64,000 nt of DNA from Leeuwenhoekiella parthenopeia (GCF_020782115.1 NZ_JAJGMW010000024.1:1-64000); one strand, 5' to 3'. Shown: positions 19,295 through 27,594, counted from the first letter of the stretch. Translations and numbers: made by a program. Notes: generated by a model from the sequence alone, not told the origin.

Positions 19295-20191
19295 TTAGAT
19301 CTTTTCTGCCACACGCAGCTTGGCACTGCGCGCACGGTTATTCTTTTTAATTTCTTCTCGTGACGGAACAATGAGTCCGCCAACCTTTTTAAACGGGACG
19401 CTAAAGTTCCCAAACATGTCTTTCTCAGGCTCTCCCTCAAATAAGCCGTTGCGCATATAGCGCTTTACCAGCCGGTCTTCGAGCGAGTGATACGAGATGA
19501 GACTGAGCCTGCCTCCCGGCTTGAGCAAATCTTCCGTTTGCTGTAAAAACTCTTTCAACACCTCTAGCTCCTGATTTACCTCGATGCGAATCGCCTGATA
19601 AATCTGAGCCAGTATCTTATGTTCACGGCCACGAGGCAAAAAGCTCTGTAGCGCTTCTTTTAAATCTTCGGTAGTATCTATGCTTTTCTCTTTACGCACA
19701 GACACCAGCGTTCGGGCAATCTTGGGCGCGTTGCGTAACTCACCGTACTGCAACAGTACCCGGCTCAACTCCCCTTCCTCATACTCATTAACCACCTGAT
19801 GCGCAGAAAGTCTCGCTTTCTGGTTCATCCGCATATCGAGCTTTGCATCAAAACGGGTTGAAAATCCGCGTTCTGCCATATCAAACTGATGTGACGAAAC
19901 CCCAAAATCTCCCAAAATACCATCAACCTGAGCTGCGCCGTAAAACCTTAAAAAGCGTTTCGCAAAGCGAAAGTTTTCCGGAATTAGGGTAAACCGCTCA
20001 TCGTCAATCGCGTTTGCCAAAGCATCCTGATCCTGATCAAAAGCAAACAATTTTGCGGAAGCATCCAGGCGTTTTAAAATTTCCCTTGAATGCCCACCGC
20101 CACCAAAAGTGACATCCACATAGATCCCACCGGGTTTAATAGCTAAACCGTCAACACTTTCGTGCAGCAGTACGGGATCATGATAGTCCAT
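19295..20191 (-). CDS. rsmH: 16S rRNA (cytosine1402-N4)-methyltransferase RsmH
   Basis: AdoMet-dependent methyltransferase (formerly MraW) that N4-methylates C1402 of 16S rRNA in the decoding region. The 298 residues show MDYHDPVLLHESVDGL at the start, the AdoMet loop DVTFGGGGHSREIL near 27-40, DGILGDFGVSSHQ near 94-106, and SYHSLEDRLVK and NNRARSAKLR near the C-terminus. It overlaps mraZ by 14 bp, which argues for translational coupling, and is followed after 6 bp by ftsL. Confidence 0.97.
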   Translation of the reverse strand: MDYHDPVLLHESVDGLAIKPGGIYVDVTFGGGGHSREILKRLDASAKLFAFDQDQDALANAIDDERFTLIPENFRFAKRFLRFYGAAQVDGILGDFGVSSHQFDMAERGFSTRFDAKLDMRMNQKARLSAHQVVNEYEEGELSRVLLQYGELRNAPKIARTLVSVRKEKSIDTTEDLKEALQSFLPRGREHKILAQIYQAIRIEVNQELEVLKEFLQQTEDLLKPGGRLSLISYHSLEDRLVKRYMRNGLFEGEPEKDMFGNFSVPFKKVGGLIVPSREEIKKNNRARSAKLRVAEKI

Positions 20192-20651
20192 CTGGTATGC
20201 TGTTTTGATCGCCCATTACTTCTTCTGCCAGGGAAGCAAAATCCCCGTCTTCATTACTCACCGCAGCCTCGTAGGCTACCAGGTCCCATATTTCAATGAT
20301 GTTTCCTCCCGAGGTCAACACGATATCCTTGTTTATTGATGCAAAGGCAATCAGATCTTTTGGGATAAGCAACCTTCCGGAAGCATCTGCCTCAACCACC
20401 TTCACTCCTGCGGTAAACCGACGTATGAACTCGACGTTTTTCTTCACAAAACGATTGAGACCATTCAGCTTTTGCATCATTACCTGCCATTCAGACATAG
20501 GCCACAACTCCAGGCACGAATTAAAAACCGATCGCTTTACCACAAAACCTTCCTGCAACTCTTTTGCAAGCTGTTTTTTCAACGCAGCCGGCATCATGAG
20601 CCTTCCTTTGGCGTCAACTTTACACTCGTATGTCCCTATCAGGCTGAGCAC
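20178..20651 (-). CDS. mraZ: Transcriptional regulator MraZ
   Basis: DNA-binding regulator at the head of the dcw cluster. The 157 residues contain two SpoVT/AbrB-like repeats, one with CKVDAKGRLMMPAALKKQL (11-29) and one with VEADASGRLLIPKDL near 87-101. MraZ proteins form ring-like multimers and bind three or four TGGGN-type repeats spaced by 5 bp upstream of their own gene. A matching set of three boxes lies at 20701-20724. The start codon is GTG (20651), which gives the usual LIGTYECK beginning. The gene overlaps rsmH by 14 bp. Confidence 0.95.
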   Translation of the reverse strand: MLSLIGTYECKVDAKGRLMMPAALKKQLAKELQEGFVVKRSVFNSCLELWPMSEWQVMMQKLNGLNRFVKKNVEFIRRFTAGVKVVEADASGRLLIPKDLIAFASINKDIVLTSGGNIIEIWDLVAYEAAVSNEDGDFASLAEEVMGDQNSIPDGLS

Positions 20652-20681
20652 GAATACAGTAGGTTTTAGGTATTATAACTT

Positions 20682-20724
20682 CAAATATATAGAATTTATT
20701 ACCACATTTTCCCACTTTCTACCA
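20682..20724 (-). promoter_or_regulatory. mraZ promoter with three MraZ-type operator boxes
   Basis: On the minus strand a TATATTTG box (20682-20689) fits the Bacteroidota -7 consensus TAnnTTTG. Upstream of it three boxes, TGGT, TGGG and TGGT, start exactly 10 bp apart (their complements lie at 20721-20724, 20711-20714 and 20701-20704). This matches the known MraZ operator pattern of TGGGN repeats with 5-nt spacers and suggests autorepression of the dcw cluster. The boxes overlap the expected -33 region. Confidence 0.75.
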
Positions 20725-20848
20725 CTTTGTTGATAAATCACTCCACTTGTTTATTTTTTTAATCCAAATTGAAGCCCTAGAAGCTTGTCTTCAAACCAGT
20801 TGTTCTTTAATACGCTTAGACCACACCAAGGCGTTTGTATTTTTCGAT

Positions 20849-20877
20849 TTTGTTTTTGGGCTAAATGTCTATATTTG
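20849..20877 (+). promoter_or_regulatory. Promoter of the alpha/beta hydrolase gene
   Basis: TTTG at 20849-20852 and TATATTTG at 20870-20877 are separated by 17 bp and match the Bacteroidota sigma-A consensus (TTTG, then TAnnTTTG). Transcription would begin near 20884, so the coding start is the ATG at 20902 and not an upstream codon in the same open frame. Confidence 0.75.
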
Positions 20878-20901
20878 TCACAAAGCGTCTCGCCACCAAT
20901 T

Positions 20902-21666
20902 ATGAAGCACCAATTAAAAAAAGAGGGAAAATTCACCTACATCGAGGCAGGCGAAGGCACCCCTATCGTAGTTCTTCACGGGCTTATGGGTGGTCTCAGC
21001 AACTTTGACGCGGTAACCGATTATTTTTCGGAAAAGGGTTATAAAATTGTCATCCCCGAGTTGCCCCTGTATTCTATGCCGCTCATTAAAACCGGCGTAA
21101 AAACCTTTGCCAAGTACCTTAACGATTTTATCAAGCTCAAAAAGTTTGAGAAAGTGATCTTGCTGGGAAACTCCCTTGGAGGCCATATAGGTTTATACCA
21201 TACCAAACTGTATCCTGATGTAATGCAGGCTCTGGTCATTACCGGAAGCTCCGGCCTTTATGAGAGCGCTATGGGTGAAAGCTACCCGAAACGTGGAGAT
21301 TATGAGTACATCAAGAAGAAGGCTGAAGATGTGTTTTACGATCCTGCTGTAGCGACCAAAGAAATCGTTGATGAAGTTTACGAAACGGTAAATGACCGTA
21401 ATAAACTCATCAAAACCCTGGCGATAGCCAAAAGCGCTATACGACACAATATGGCACAGGATTTACCGCATATGAAAACGCCTACCTGCATCATTTGGGG
21501 GCGGAATGATAATGTGACCCCGCCCGAAGTAGCAGAAGATTTTAATAAGCTGTTGCCCGATTCTGACCTTTATTGGATCGATAAATGTGGCCACGCCGCC
21601 ATGATGGAACGCCCCGAAGAATTCAACGGTATTTTAGCCGAGTGGCTAAAAAAACGAAACTTCTAA
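20902..21666 (+). CDS. Alpha/beta-fold hydrolase
   Basis: A 254-residue cytoplasmic hydrolase of the alpha/beta superfamily. The oxyanion region is VVLHGLMGG (22-31), the nucleophile elbow is GNSLGGH with Ser91, the acid is in WGRNDNVTPPE, and the catalytic His is in CGHAAMMERPEEF near the C-terminus. These assign the fold and catalytic mechanism but not the substrate. The ATG at 20902 is used because a strong promoter ends at 20877. The gene is followed after 12 bp by engB on the same strand, a neighbour pairing that suggests one transcript. Confidence 0.88.
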   Translation: MKHQLKKEGKFTYIEAGEGTPIVVLHGLMGGLSNFDAVTDYFSEKGYKIVIPELPLYSMPLIKTGVKTFAKYLNDFIKLKKFEKVILLGNSLGGHIGLYHTKLYPDVMQALVITGSSGLYESAMGESYPKRGDYEYIKKKAEDVFYDPAVATKEIVDEVYETVNDRNKLIKTLAIAKSAIRHNMAQDLPHMKTPTCIIWGRNDNVTPPEVAEDFNKLLPDSDLYWIDKCGHAAMMERPEEFNGILAEWLKKRNF

Positions 21667-21678
21667 AACCAAGCTGTT

Positions 21679-22293
21679 ATGTCTATTAAAACTGCTGAAT
21701 TTCTGGTAAGTAATTCTAATGTGGCTAAATGCCCTAAAAATAACCTGCCCGAATATGCATTTATAGGACGGTCAAACGTAGGAAAGTCTAGCCTGATCAA
21801 TATGCTTACCGATCGCAAAAACCTGGCTAAGACTTCAGGAAGGCCGGGGAAGACGCAGCTTATCAACCACTTTATCATCAACCAATCATGGTATCTGGTA
21901 GATTTACCCGGATATGGGTATGCGCGGGTCTCCAAAAAAGTAAAAAAGGAGTTTCAGAAATTTATCACCCAGTATTTTGAGGAGCGGGAGCAACTCGTTT
22001 CGGCCTTCGTACTTATAGATTGCAGGCACGAGCCGCAGCCTATTGACAAAGAATTTATGCAGTATCTTGGAGAGAAGCAGATTCCGTTTTCGATTATTTT
22101 CACCAAAGCCGATAAACTGAAGCCTAAAGCCCTGGAACGCAATATTGAGAATTATAAACAGGAGTTACTGGCCGGCGCCTGGGCCGAAATGCCCAATTAT
22201 TTTGTGAGCAGCGCTACAAACACCACCGGCAAAGACGAGATCATCAATTATATTGAGCAGATAAATCTACAGCTTAAGGAATCTTCGATTTAG
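21679..22293 (+). CDS. engB: Ribosome biogenesis GTP-binding protein EngB (YihA/YsxC)
   Basis: GTPase needed for late 50S subunit assembly. The 204 residues show all G motifs: G1 GRSNVGKSS (near 30-38), G2 TSGRPGKTQ, G3 DLPGYGYA, G4 FTKADK and G5 SSATNTTGKDE near the C-terminus. The protein length is typical. The gene follows the hydrolase by 12 bp. Its 3' end overlaps a convergent minus-strand gene by 20 bp (22274-22293). Confidence 0.96.
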   Translation: MSIKTAEFLVSNSNVAKCPKNNLPEYAFIGRSNVGKSSLINMLTDRKNLAKTSGRPGKTQLINHFIINQSWYLVDLPGYGYARVSKKVKKEFQKFITQYFEEREQLVSAFVLIDCRHEPQPIDKEFMQYLGEKQIPFSIIFTKADKLKPKALERNIENYKQELLAGAWAEMPNYFVSSATNTTGKDEIINYIEQINLQLKESSI

Positions 22294-22636
22294 CTTTAAT
22301 CAATTCAATTAGAGCTACATCATCTTTAAGTGTTTGAATTTCGCTTTGCGAAATAAACTCAGTCAGCCCATCATCCTTCTGCTCCAGAATTACCGGAAGC
22401 TTAAACGCGAGAGCTTCGTTTCCAAACTCGTTCTGAAATTCATCTTTGTGATAGACGCTGATTTCGAAATCGCTTTGATTCAGAAATTGTTTCCAGCGCC
22501 TGTGCATGGTAAGGTTTCCGTGGGTCAACTTGCATAAATCGCAGGCATAAGTAGCCGGACTTACGATTTTATGCAGACTATCTAAAGCAGCTTGTACCCC
22601 ACCCGAACGGGCATTATAGACCAGCAGGAGTTTCAC
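22274..22636 (-). CDS. Conserved hypothetical protein downstream of gldC
   Basis: A 120-residue protein that I do not recognise by name. It begins MKLLLVYNARSGG, which resembles a beta strand and glycine loop, and contains CDLCKLTHGN near 33-42, a CxxC pair followed by His that could bind metal or form a disulfide. The rest is a mix of charged and hydrophobic segments without membrane helices or signal peptide. It starts 3 bp after gldC on the same strand, so it is probably cotranscribed with gldB and gldC, though nothing here shows a gliding role. It overlaps the end of engB on the other strand by 20 bp. Confidence 0.7.
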   Translation of the reverse strand: MKLLLVYNARSGGVQAALDSLHKIVSPATYACDLCKLTHGNLTMHRRWKQFLNQSDFEISVYHKDEFQNEFGNEALAFKLPVILEQKDDGLTEFISQSEIQTLKDDVALIELIKAKSKIP

Positions 22637-22639
22637 TCC

Positions 22640-22963
22640 TTATTTTTTAAGCTCGAGTTTTTCGGCAAAATAATCACAGAAATCCATCATCGTAGCCGCC
22701 ATTTTATCATCATCTGTGGCACGCTTAAAAGTTTGCGCCATACTCACCAGGGTTTGATGAAAAAACACTTTCATCTCATCTACGGGCATATCTTTGGTCC
22801 ACAAATCAATGCGTGCTGCTTCCTGCTTTTTATGATCCCACAAGGCCAGCATCAGAGCCTTTGCAGCTTCGTTTTTTACGCCACCATCAGGAGCATCCCA
22901 GCTTATTTTTTCAGGAACACGGTTGGAATCTAATTCTACGCTGAGTTTTATTTCGGTTTTCAT
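22640..22963 (-). CDS. gldC: Gliding motility protein GldC
   Basis: A 107-residue cytoplasmic protein matching GldC in length and sequence (KISWDAPDG, KALMLALWDHKKQEAARIDLW, FFHQTLVSMAQTF). In Flavobacterium johnsoniae GldC is an accessory protein of gliding. It shows no signal peptide and no recognised catalytic motif. It follows gldB by 3 bp on the same strand, the conserved gldB-gldC pair of Flavobacteriia, and is translated from an ATG at 22963. Confidence 0.9.
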   Translation of the reverse strand: MKTEIKLSVELDSNRVPEKISWDAPDGGVKNEAAKALMLALWDHKKQEAARIDLWTKDMPVDEMKVFFHQTLVSMAQTFKRATDDDKMAATMMDFCDYFAEKLELKK

Positions 22964-22966
22964 AAT

Positions 22967-23944
22967 TTATCTACGGGGTTTGTAATTTGCTTCTTTAAAA
23001 ATCTCGTCTGCAGATTTAGCGGGTAGCATCTGCAAAGGTATGTTATTGCGATCCATATAAGCCTTCACGATCTGCCAGCCGATGTAGCGACCCAGTCGTG
23101 GCGGACTGTCGTTATCAAATTCCAGATAGAATTTTGAAAACGGAGCCGGGTTGATGAACCGGCTCAATAATTTGCTATCGGTATCAAACAGCAATTTGTT
23201 TTCCACAAAATAGGTCCAGATATCGGTCTCGTTTGCCATCGCCCAGTCATACTGCTCGGGGGTGTAGTCTATGATTTCGTTTTTATCCTTCAGGGTGAGC
23301 AACCGCTCCATCAGGTAAAGCCTTTTTCCGTGGTAAATCATTTCATCCAAAAACCGGCGATTGCCTTCCCGCTTCACCCATTTGACTGCAAAGGCATTGG
23401 CCACATCAACGTCTATTTGTTCCTTTCTGAAATTCTGCGCGTAAAATTTCTGAATTCCGGTATAAAAATGATGATCGGGACCCAGATAATTATCAAGACC
23501 TATAATAAGCAAACTGTCGGTTAAAATTACGGGAGTACGAAAAGACACATCTGAAGTAACGGTCACCACTTCCGGAATTGGGGTTTTAGGGTAATAAAAC
23601 GCAATGTGCTTAAAGAGGTTTTCGAGCGCGAGCGTTTCGGCATCAAAATCAGGGAATGCTTTTGCAACCTCGGTATTGAGTTCGAGTTGAATAGTGTCTT
23701 TTATCTTTTCCTGCCAAAAACCCTCGGGATAATTTCCGGGAAATAAATACGGATATTCCTGTATCAAATCGGGGAGCGATGCAGAATCAACCTGAGCAAA
23801 AGCCCTGTCAAAACGATCAACAGAAAGGCTCACAGAAATTTCTGAAATTTCGTCGGGTATTTTTACATCATTCTCACAACCAAGCATCAGGATTAGAAAA
23901 ACCCCTAAAAATATGCTAAAAACGCTGAGTCCTCCGTTTTTCAA
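22967..23944 (-). CDS. gldB: Gliding motility lipoprotein GldB
   Basis: GldB is a membrane lipoprotein required for gliding, and its gene pairs with gldC as here. A TTG at 23944 is preferred as start: it yields a classic lipoprotein signal (MKNGGLSVFSIFLGVFLILMLGC) with the lipobox LMLGC, giving 325 residues. The longer open frame up to 23998 starts on a TTG that lies inside a good TAnnTTTG promoter box and would place 18 extra residues before the signal. The mature part includes SVDRFDRAF, PYLFPG and FAVKWVKREGNRRFLDEMIYHGKRLY, typical of the family. It is divergent from nadE. Confidence 0.88.
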   Translation of the reverse strand: MKNGGLSVFSIFLGVFLILMLGCENDVKIPDEISEISVSLSVDRFDRAFAQVDSASLPDLIQEYPYLFPGNYPEGFWQEKIKDTIQLELNTEVAKAFPDFDAETLALENLFKHIAFYYPKTPIPEVVTVTSDVSFRTPVILTDSLLIIGLDNYLGPDHHFYTGIQKFYAQNFRKEQIDVDVANAFAVKWVKREGNRRFLDEMIYHGKRLYLMERLLTLKDKNEIIDYTPEQYDWAMANETDIWTYFVENKLLFDTDSKLLSRFINPAPFSKFYLEFDNDSPPRLGRYIGWQIVKAYMDRNNIPLQMLPAKSADEIFKEANYKPRR

Positions 23945-23995
23945 GCTGTTTAACCTGTATAATTTTAGTAAATTCACACTTATAAAATTGCGCCG

Positions 23996-24003
23996 CAAAG
24001 GTA
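23996..24003 (-). promoter_or_regulatory. Promoter -7 box of gldB-gldC
   Basis: The minus strand reads TACCTTTG, a perfect TAnnTTTG, in the narrow gap between gldB and the divergent nadE. It would start transcription near 23990, about 45 nt before the preferred TTG start of gldB. A TTTG further upstream is closer than the normal spacing, so the -33 element is uncertain. Confidence 0.55.
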
Positions 24004-24032
24004 GTATTTACAAACCACAAATCCCGTCACCC

Positions 24033-24827
24033 ATGCAAACTGAAAAAGTCATCGATCACATTGTAGATTGGTTAAAAACCTATGCCACAAACGCAAACAT
24101 CAGCGGTTTTGTTGTAGGCATCAGCGGAGGAATAGATAGTGCCACCACTTCAACCCTTTGTGCAAAAACCGGTCTGCGCGTCTTATGTGTCGAAATGCCC
24201 ATACACCAGCCAGCCAGCCACGTTACCCGTGCTCAGGAGCATATCGCGCAGCTTAAACAGCGCTTTGCCAATGTGTCTGATGTACGCGTAAATCTTACCG
24301 AGACGTTTGAGACTCTGAAATCTGCATTACCCCTTGCTCCTGAAAGCAATGATCTTTTTCTGTCTCTTGCAAATACCCGGGCACGCCTGCGTATGAGTAC
24401 GCTCTATTATTTTGCCGGCCTTCATAAGTATCTGGTAGCCGGTACAGGTAATAAAGTAGAAGATTTTGGGGTTGGGTTTTACACCAAGTACGGTGACGGC
24501 GGAGTTGACCTCAGCCCGATCGCAGATCTGATGAAAAGCGAAGTTTACAAAATTGCTGCAGCTTTGGGTGTTCCCGAAAGCATACAGCAGGCAAAACCAA
24601 CAGACGGACTTTGGGGAGATGACCGAAGCGATGAAGATCAAATTGGAGCCACTTATGACGATCTGGAATGGGCGATGCTTCAGGATGAAAAAGGAAAGAC
24701 TGCAGCCGACTTTGAAGGGCATAAGCGCAGTGTTTTTGAAATCTATAAACGCTTCAACACGGCAAACAAACACAAGATGGACCCGATACCGGTTTGTGTT
24801 ATTCCCGATAATTTGAAGGAATTATGA
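24033..24827 (+). CDS. nadE: NH3-dependent NAD+ synthetase NadE
   Basis: Final enzyme of NAD biosynthesis, amidating deamido-NAD with ammonia and ATP. The 264 residues lack the glutaminase domain and begin with MQTEKVIDHIVDWL. They carry the PP-loop ATP motif GISGGIDSA (28-36), LANTRARLRMSTLYYFA near 110-125 and GTGNKVEDFGVGFYTKYGDGGVDLSPI, the nicotinate-site region. The ATG at 24033 matches the family length; the open frame continues upstream but that part overlaps the gldB promoter. The gene is divergent from gldB and is followed by an orphan response regulator. Confidence 0.95.
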   Translation: MQTEKVIDHIVDWLKTYATNANISGFVVGISGGIDSATTSTLCAKTGLRVLCVEMPIHQPASHVTRAQEHIAQLKQRFANVSDVRVNLTETFETLKSALPLAPESNDLFLSLANTRARLRMSTLYYFAGLHKYLVAGTGNKVEDFGVGFYTKYGDGGVDLSPIADLMKSEVYKIAAALGVPESIQQAKPTDGLWGDDRSDEDQIGATYDDLEWAMLQDEKGKTAADFEGHKRSVFEIYKRFNTANKHKMDPIPVCVIPDNLKEL

Positions 24828-24864
24828 CTTTTATCCTGTAAATTTATTCGTACAGCGAAAAGGA

Positions 24865-24895
24865 TTTGCAGATTGAAAGCTTCAGCCTATTTTTG
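24865..24895 (+). promoter_or_regulatory. Promoter of the response regulator gene
   Basis: TTTG (24865-24868), a 19-bp spacer and TATTTTTG (24888-24895) fit the Bacteroidota consensus. A start near 24902 leaves a leader of about 20 nt. An ATG at 24910 opens a short frame that ends in TGA overlapping the regulator's ATG, possibly affecting initiation. Confidence 0.6.
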
Positions 24896-24920
24896 ATCGC
24901 AGACCCATGATAAAGTCCCT

Positions 24921-25559
24921 ATGATTACAATTACTATAGCAGATCATCATCCTATAATTATTGATGGTCTCTCTCATATTTTAAGAGAAACTCCTCACGA
25001 AATCATCGATACCATCGTAGAGGAAAAAAACCTGATTCCGTCTCTGGAAGAACAGGTTCCTGACCTGGTTATTATGGAAATCGACATGCCTAATCTGCAA
25101 GGACTTTCTGCCATTAAAGAATTGCGCAAGCTTTTTCCCGGAATCAAGATTATGGTGCTCAGTATTCATCCCGAGGAAATGTATGCACTGAGCGCGATTA
25201 AGGCCGGAGCGATGGGATATGTCTGCAAGACTGCAGATTCTGAAGTTGTCCTGAAGGCACTTTCTCAGGTAGCTCGCGGAGGGATTTACCTCAACAATTC
25301 GCTGGTGGAGATGTTATCAAACACAGATCCTTCCAAAAATAATTCGTTGGCTTACCGGTATAAGAAGCTTTCTACCCGGGAAACCGAAGTACTCAATATG
25401 CTTTCTGCAGGAAAACGAAACAAAGACATTGCCGAAACTCTGGATATCAATGAGAAGACCGTAAGTACGTATAAAACCCGTTTGCTCAAAAAACTGGATG
25501 CAGGCAGTCTTGCCGAATTAATTCAACAGGCGCGTTTGTTACAGACTTCAGACCTTTAG
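24921..25559 (+). CDS. Orphan response regulator with LuxR-type HTH and non-canonical receiver
   Basis: The 212 residues have the NarL/FixJ layout: a receiver domain (1-120) and a LuxR-type helix-turn-helix (about 148-195, STRETEVLNMLSAGKRNKDIAETL). In the receiver the phosphate-accepting Asp is replaced by Glu53 (LVIMEIDMP where LMDIxMP is usual), and the second acidic residue of the pocket is His9 (IADHHP for IADDHP). Ser81 and Lys103 are kept. Glu at this site often mimics phosphorylation, so the protein may be active without a kinase; no kinase gene is adjacent. The 3' end overlaps dnaG by 4 bp on the opposite strand. Confidence 0.88.
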   Translation: MITITIADHHPIIIDGLSHILRETPHEIIDTIVEEKNLIPSLEEQVPDLVIMEIDMPNLQGLSAIKELRKLFPGIKIMVLSIHPEEMYALSAIKAGAMGYVCKTADSEVVLKALSQVARGGIYLNNSLVEMLSNTDPSKNNSLAYRYKKLSTRETEVLNMLSAGKRNKDIAETLDINEKTVSTYKTRLLKKLDAGSLAELIQQARLLQTSDL

Positions 25560-27517
25560 ATCACCCGGTTAAGTCGCTGGGCGATTAATTTATTGAGCTC
25601 CTGGTAATCCTTGATTTCCATCAGGATTTCGCGTGCAGATTCATTTTGTTCTCTAATCGATTCTGCAAGCTCTTCGATTTTACGCGTGATATAAAAACGA
25701 CGCAGGTACAAAATGGTTTGAGACACCATTTGAGGAATGGTCTGGCTCTTAAGCTTAACGTAGATCTCCTGTGAATCCCAACGGTGTAAACTGTACTTTT
25801 CTTCTTCTAAAACAATATCTGAGATTAGCGCACCCTCTTCAGCATCAACACTGTTTATAAACTGATCTATTTTAAAACTTTCCTGTTGCTGCATCAGGGC
25901 TTCAATGAGTTTCTTATAAAGCACCCTAAACCGTTCGTTAGCAAACTCGGTCTCATCTTCCTGGAGGTCGAGATAAATTTTTTCGTACACATCCAGATCC
26001 AGTACTACTGCTTCCTCAACCAAATCACCATCTTCAGTCTCATTAACGACAACATCCTCAAATGAAACTTTTCGGTTTCCGTAAAGGAGTAAAAGCTCAA
26101 TCAGTTTGCGTTCTAAAACAAACTGCCGGTCAATTTTTTCGACCTGCTGGTCTTTCTGCACCACCTGCATTTCGCCCTTATTGGGCCTCGCCTGCTCTTT
26201 AGCTTCCTCTTTTTTACCCGCATTGCGCATCTGAGCCAGGGTATTGAAAAGCACCGCCTCGTTGATGTCCATAATACGGGCACATTCCTGAACGTAGATT
26301 TCACGCTTAATAACATCAGGGATTTTAGAGATACTTTCAACCATATCTCTGACGAGCGCGGCTTTTTTTATAGGATCTCCTGCGGCTTCTTCGACGAGTA
26401 AGGAAGCCTTATACTGAATAAAATCTTTAGCGTTTTCTTTGAGAAAATCTTCTACTTCGGTTAAGGTATGCTTACGCGAAAAACTGTCGGGATCTTCCCC
26501 TTCAGGGAAACTGCACACCTTCACATTCATGCCCTGCTCCAGAATCAGATCAATTCCCCGAAGCGAAGCCCGCTGTCCTGCAGCATCCCCATCAAAAAGG
26601 ACCGTAATATTTGGCGTCAGCCTGTTGATAAGTCGTATTTGCTCTGGTGTAAGCGCGGTACCCGAAGAAGACACCACATTTTCAATACCCAGCTGATGCA
26701 TCTGGATCACATCGGTATAGCCTTCAACCAGATAGCAATTGTCTTCTTTGGCGATAGCCTGCTTGGCGTAGTAAATCCCGTAAAGCACCTTAGACTTGTG
26801 GTAAATCTCACTTTCGGGACTGTTCAAATATTTTGCAGCCTTTTTATCATTAGTGAGGATACGACCACCAAAACCTAAAACCCTTCCGCTTAGCGAATGT
26901 ATAGGAAACATAACACGCCCCTTAAAACGGTCAAATTGCTTTTCCTCTTTTACGATGCTAAGCCCGGTTTTCTCTAAAAACTCCAGTTTATAGCCTTTGC
27001 GCAGCGCTTCACTGGTAAAGGCCTCCCATTCATCGGGAGAATACCCCAACTGAAATTTTTCTATGGTTTCATCAGTAAAACCGCGTTCTTTAAAATAGCT
27101 GAGTCCAATAGCCTTTCCCTGTTCGGTTTTTAGTAAGGTTCTGTGAAACCAGTCGCGGGCAAATTCAGACACCACATACATACTCTCGCGCTCGCCGGCG
27201 AGCTCCTTCTGCTCATCAGTTTGCTCGGTTTCTTCTACCTCGATATTGTATTTTTTAGCCAGGTACTTTATGGCTTCGGGATAGGTAAAATGCTCATGCT
27301 CCATTAAAAATGCCACGGCATTGCCTCCTTTTCCGCTTGAAAAATCTTTCCAGATCTGCTTTACCGGAGAAACCATAAAGCTTGGTGAGCGCTCGTCTGT
27401 AAACGGACTCAAACCTTTAAAATTAGAACCCGACTTCTTTAATTGCACAAAATCACCTATCACCTCCTCTACACGGGCAGTCTCAAATACATTGTCTATG
27501 GTGGTTTTTGAAATCAA
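25556..27517 (-). CDS. dnaG: DNA primase DnaG (zinc ligands lost)
   Basis: Synthesises RNA primers for replication. The 653 residues show the N-terminal primase fold, the TOPRIM core (VEGYTDVIQMHQLG near 265 and LFDGDAAGQRA near 310) and a helical C-terminal helicase-interaction domain. In the N-terminal zinc-ribbon region all four ligands are substituted: Ser37 and Thr40 in GLSPFTDE replace CPFH, and Asp58 and Ser61 in KDFSSGKGG replace CFGC. I recall this as usual for Flavobacteriia, and surrounding residues are kept, so the fold probably persists without zinc. The start is a TTG (27517), giving the family-typical MISK beginning. Confidence 0.95.
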   Translation of the reverse strand: MISKTTIDNVFETARVEEVIGDFVQLKKSGSNFKGLSPFTDERSPSFMVSPVKQIWKDFSSGKGGNAVAFLMEHEHFTYPEAIKYLAKKYNIEVEETEQTDEQKELAGERESMYVVSEFARDWFHRTLLKTEQGKAIGLSYFKERGFTDETIEKFQLGYSPDEWEAFTSEALRKGYKLEFLEKTGLSIVKEEKQFDRFKGRVMFPIHSLSGRVLGFGGRILTNDKKAAKYLNSPESEIYHKSKVLYGIYYAKQAIAKEDNCYLVEGYTDVIQMHQLGIENVVSSSGTALTPEQIRLINRLTPNITVLFDGDAAGQRASLRGIDLILEQGMNVKVCSFPEGEDPDSFSRKHTLTEVEDFLKENAKDFIQYKASLLVEEAAGDPIKKAALVRDMVESISKIPDVIKREIYVQECARIMDINEAVLFNTLAQMRNAGKKEEAKEQARPNKGEMQVVQKDQQVEKIDRQFVLERKLIELLLLYGNRKVSFEDVVVNETEDGDLVEEAVVLDLDVYEKIYLDLQEDETEFANERFRVLYKKLIEALMQQQESFKIDQFINSVDAEEGALISDIVLEEEKYSLHRWDSQEIYVKLKSQTIPQMVSQTILYLRRFYITRKIEELAESIREQNESAREILMEIKDYQELNKLIAQRLNRVI

Positions 27518-27586
27518 TTCTGAGGTTAGTTGTTATCGGTTAATTGTTAATTGGAGTTTGCTTTCTGCTAAAGATAAAACAGGCTG

Positions 27587-27594
27587 CAAATTTA
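27587..27594 (-). promoter_or_regulatory. Promoter -7 box of dnaG
   Basis: TAAATTTG on the minus strand fits TAnnTTTG, 70 bp upstream of the TTG start of dnaG. No clear TTG was found at the -33 position. Confidence 0.5.
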
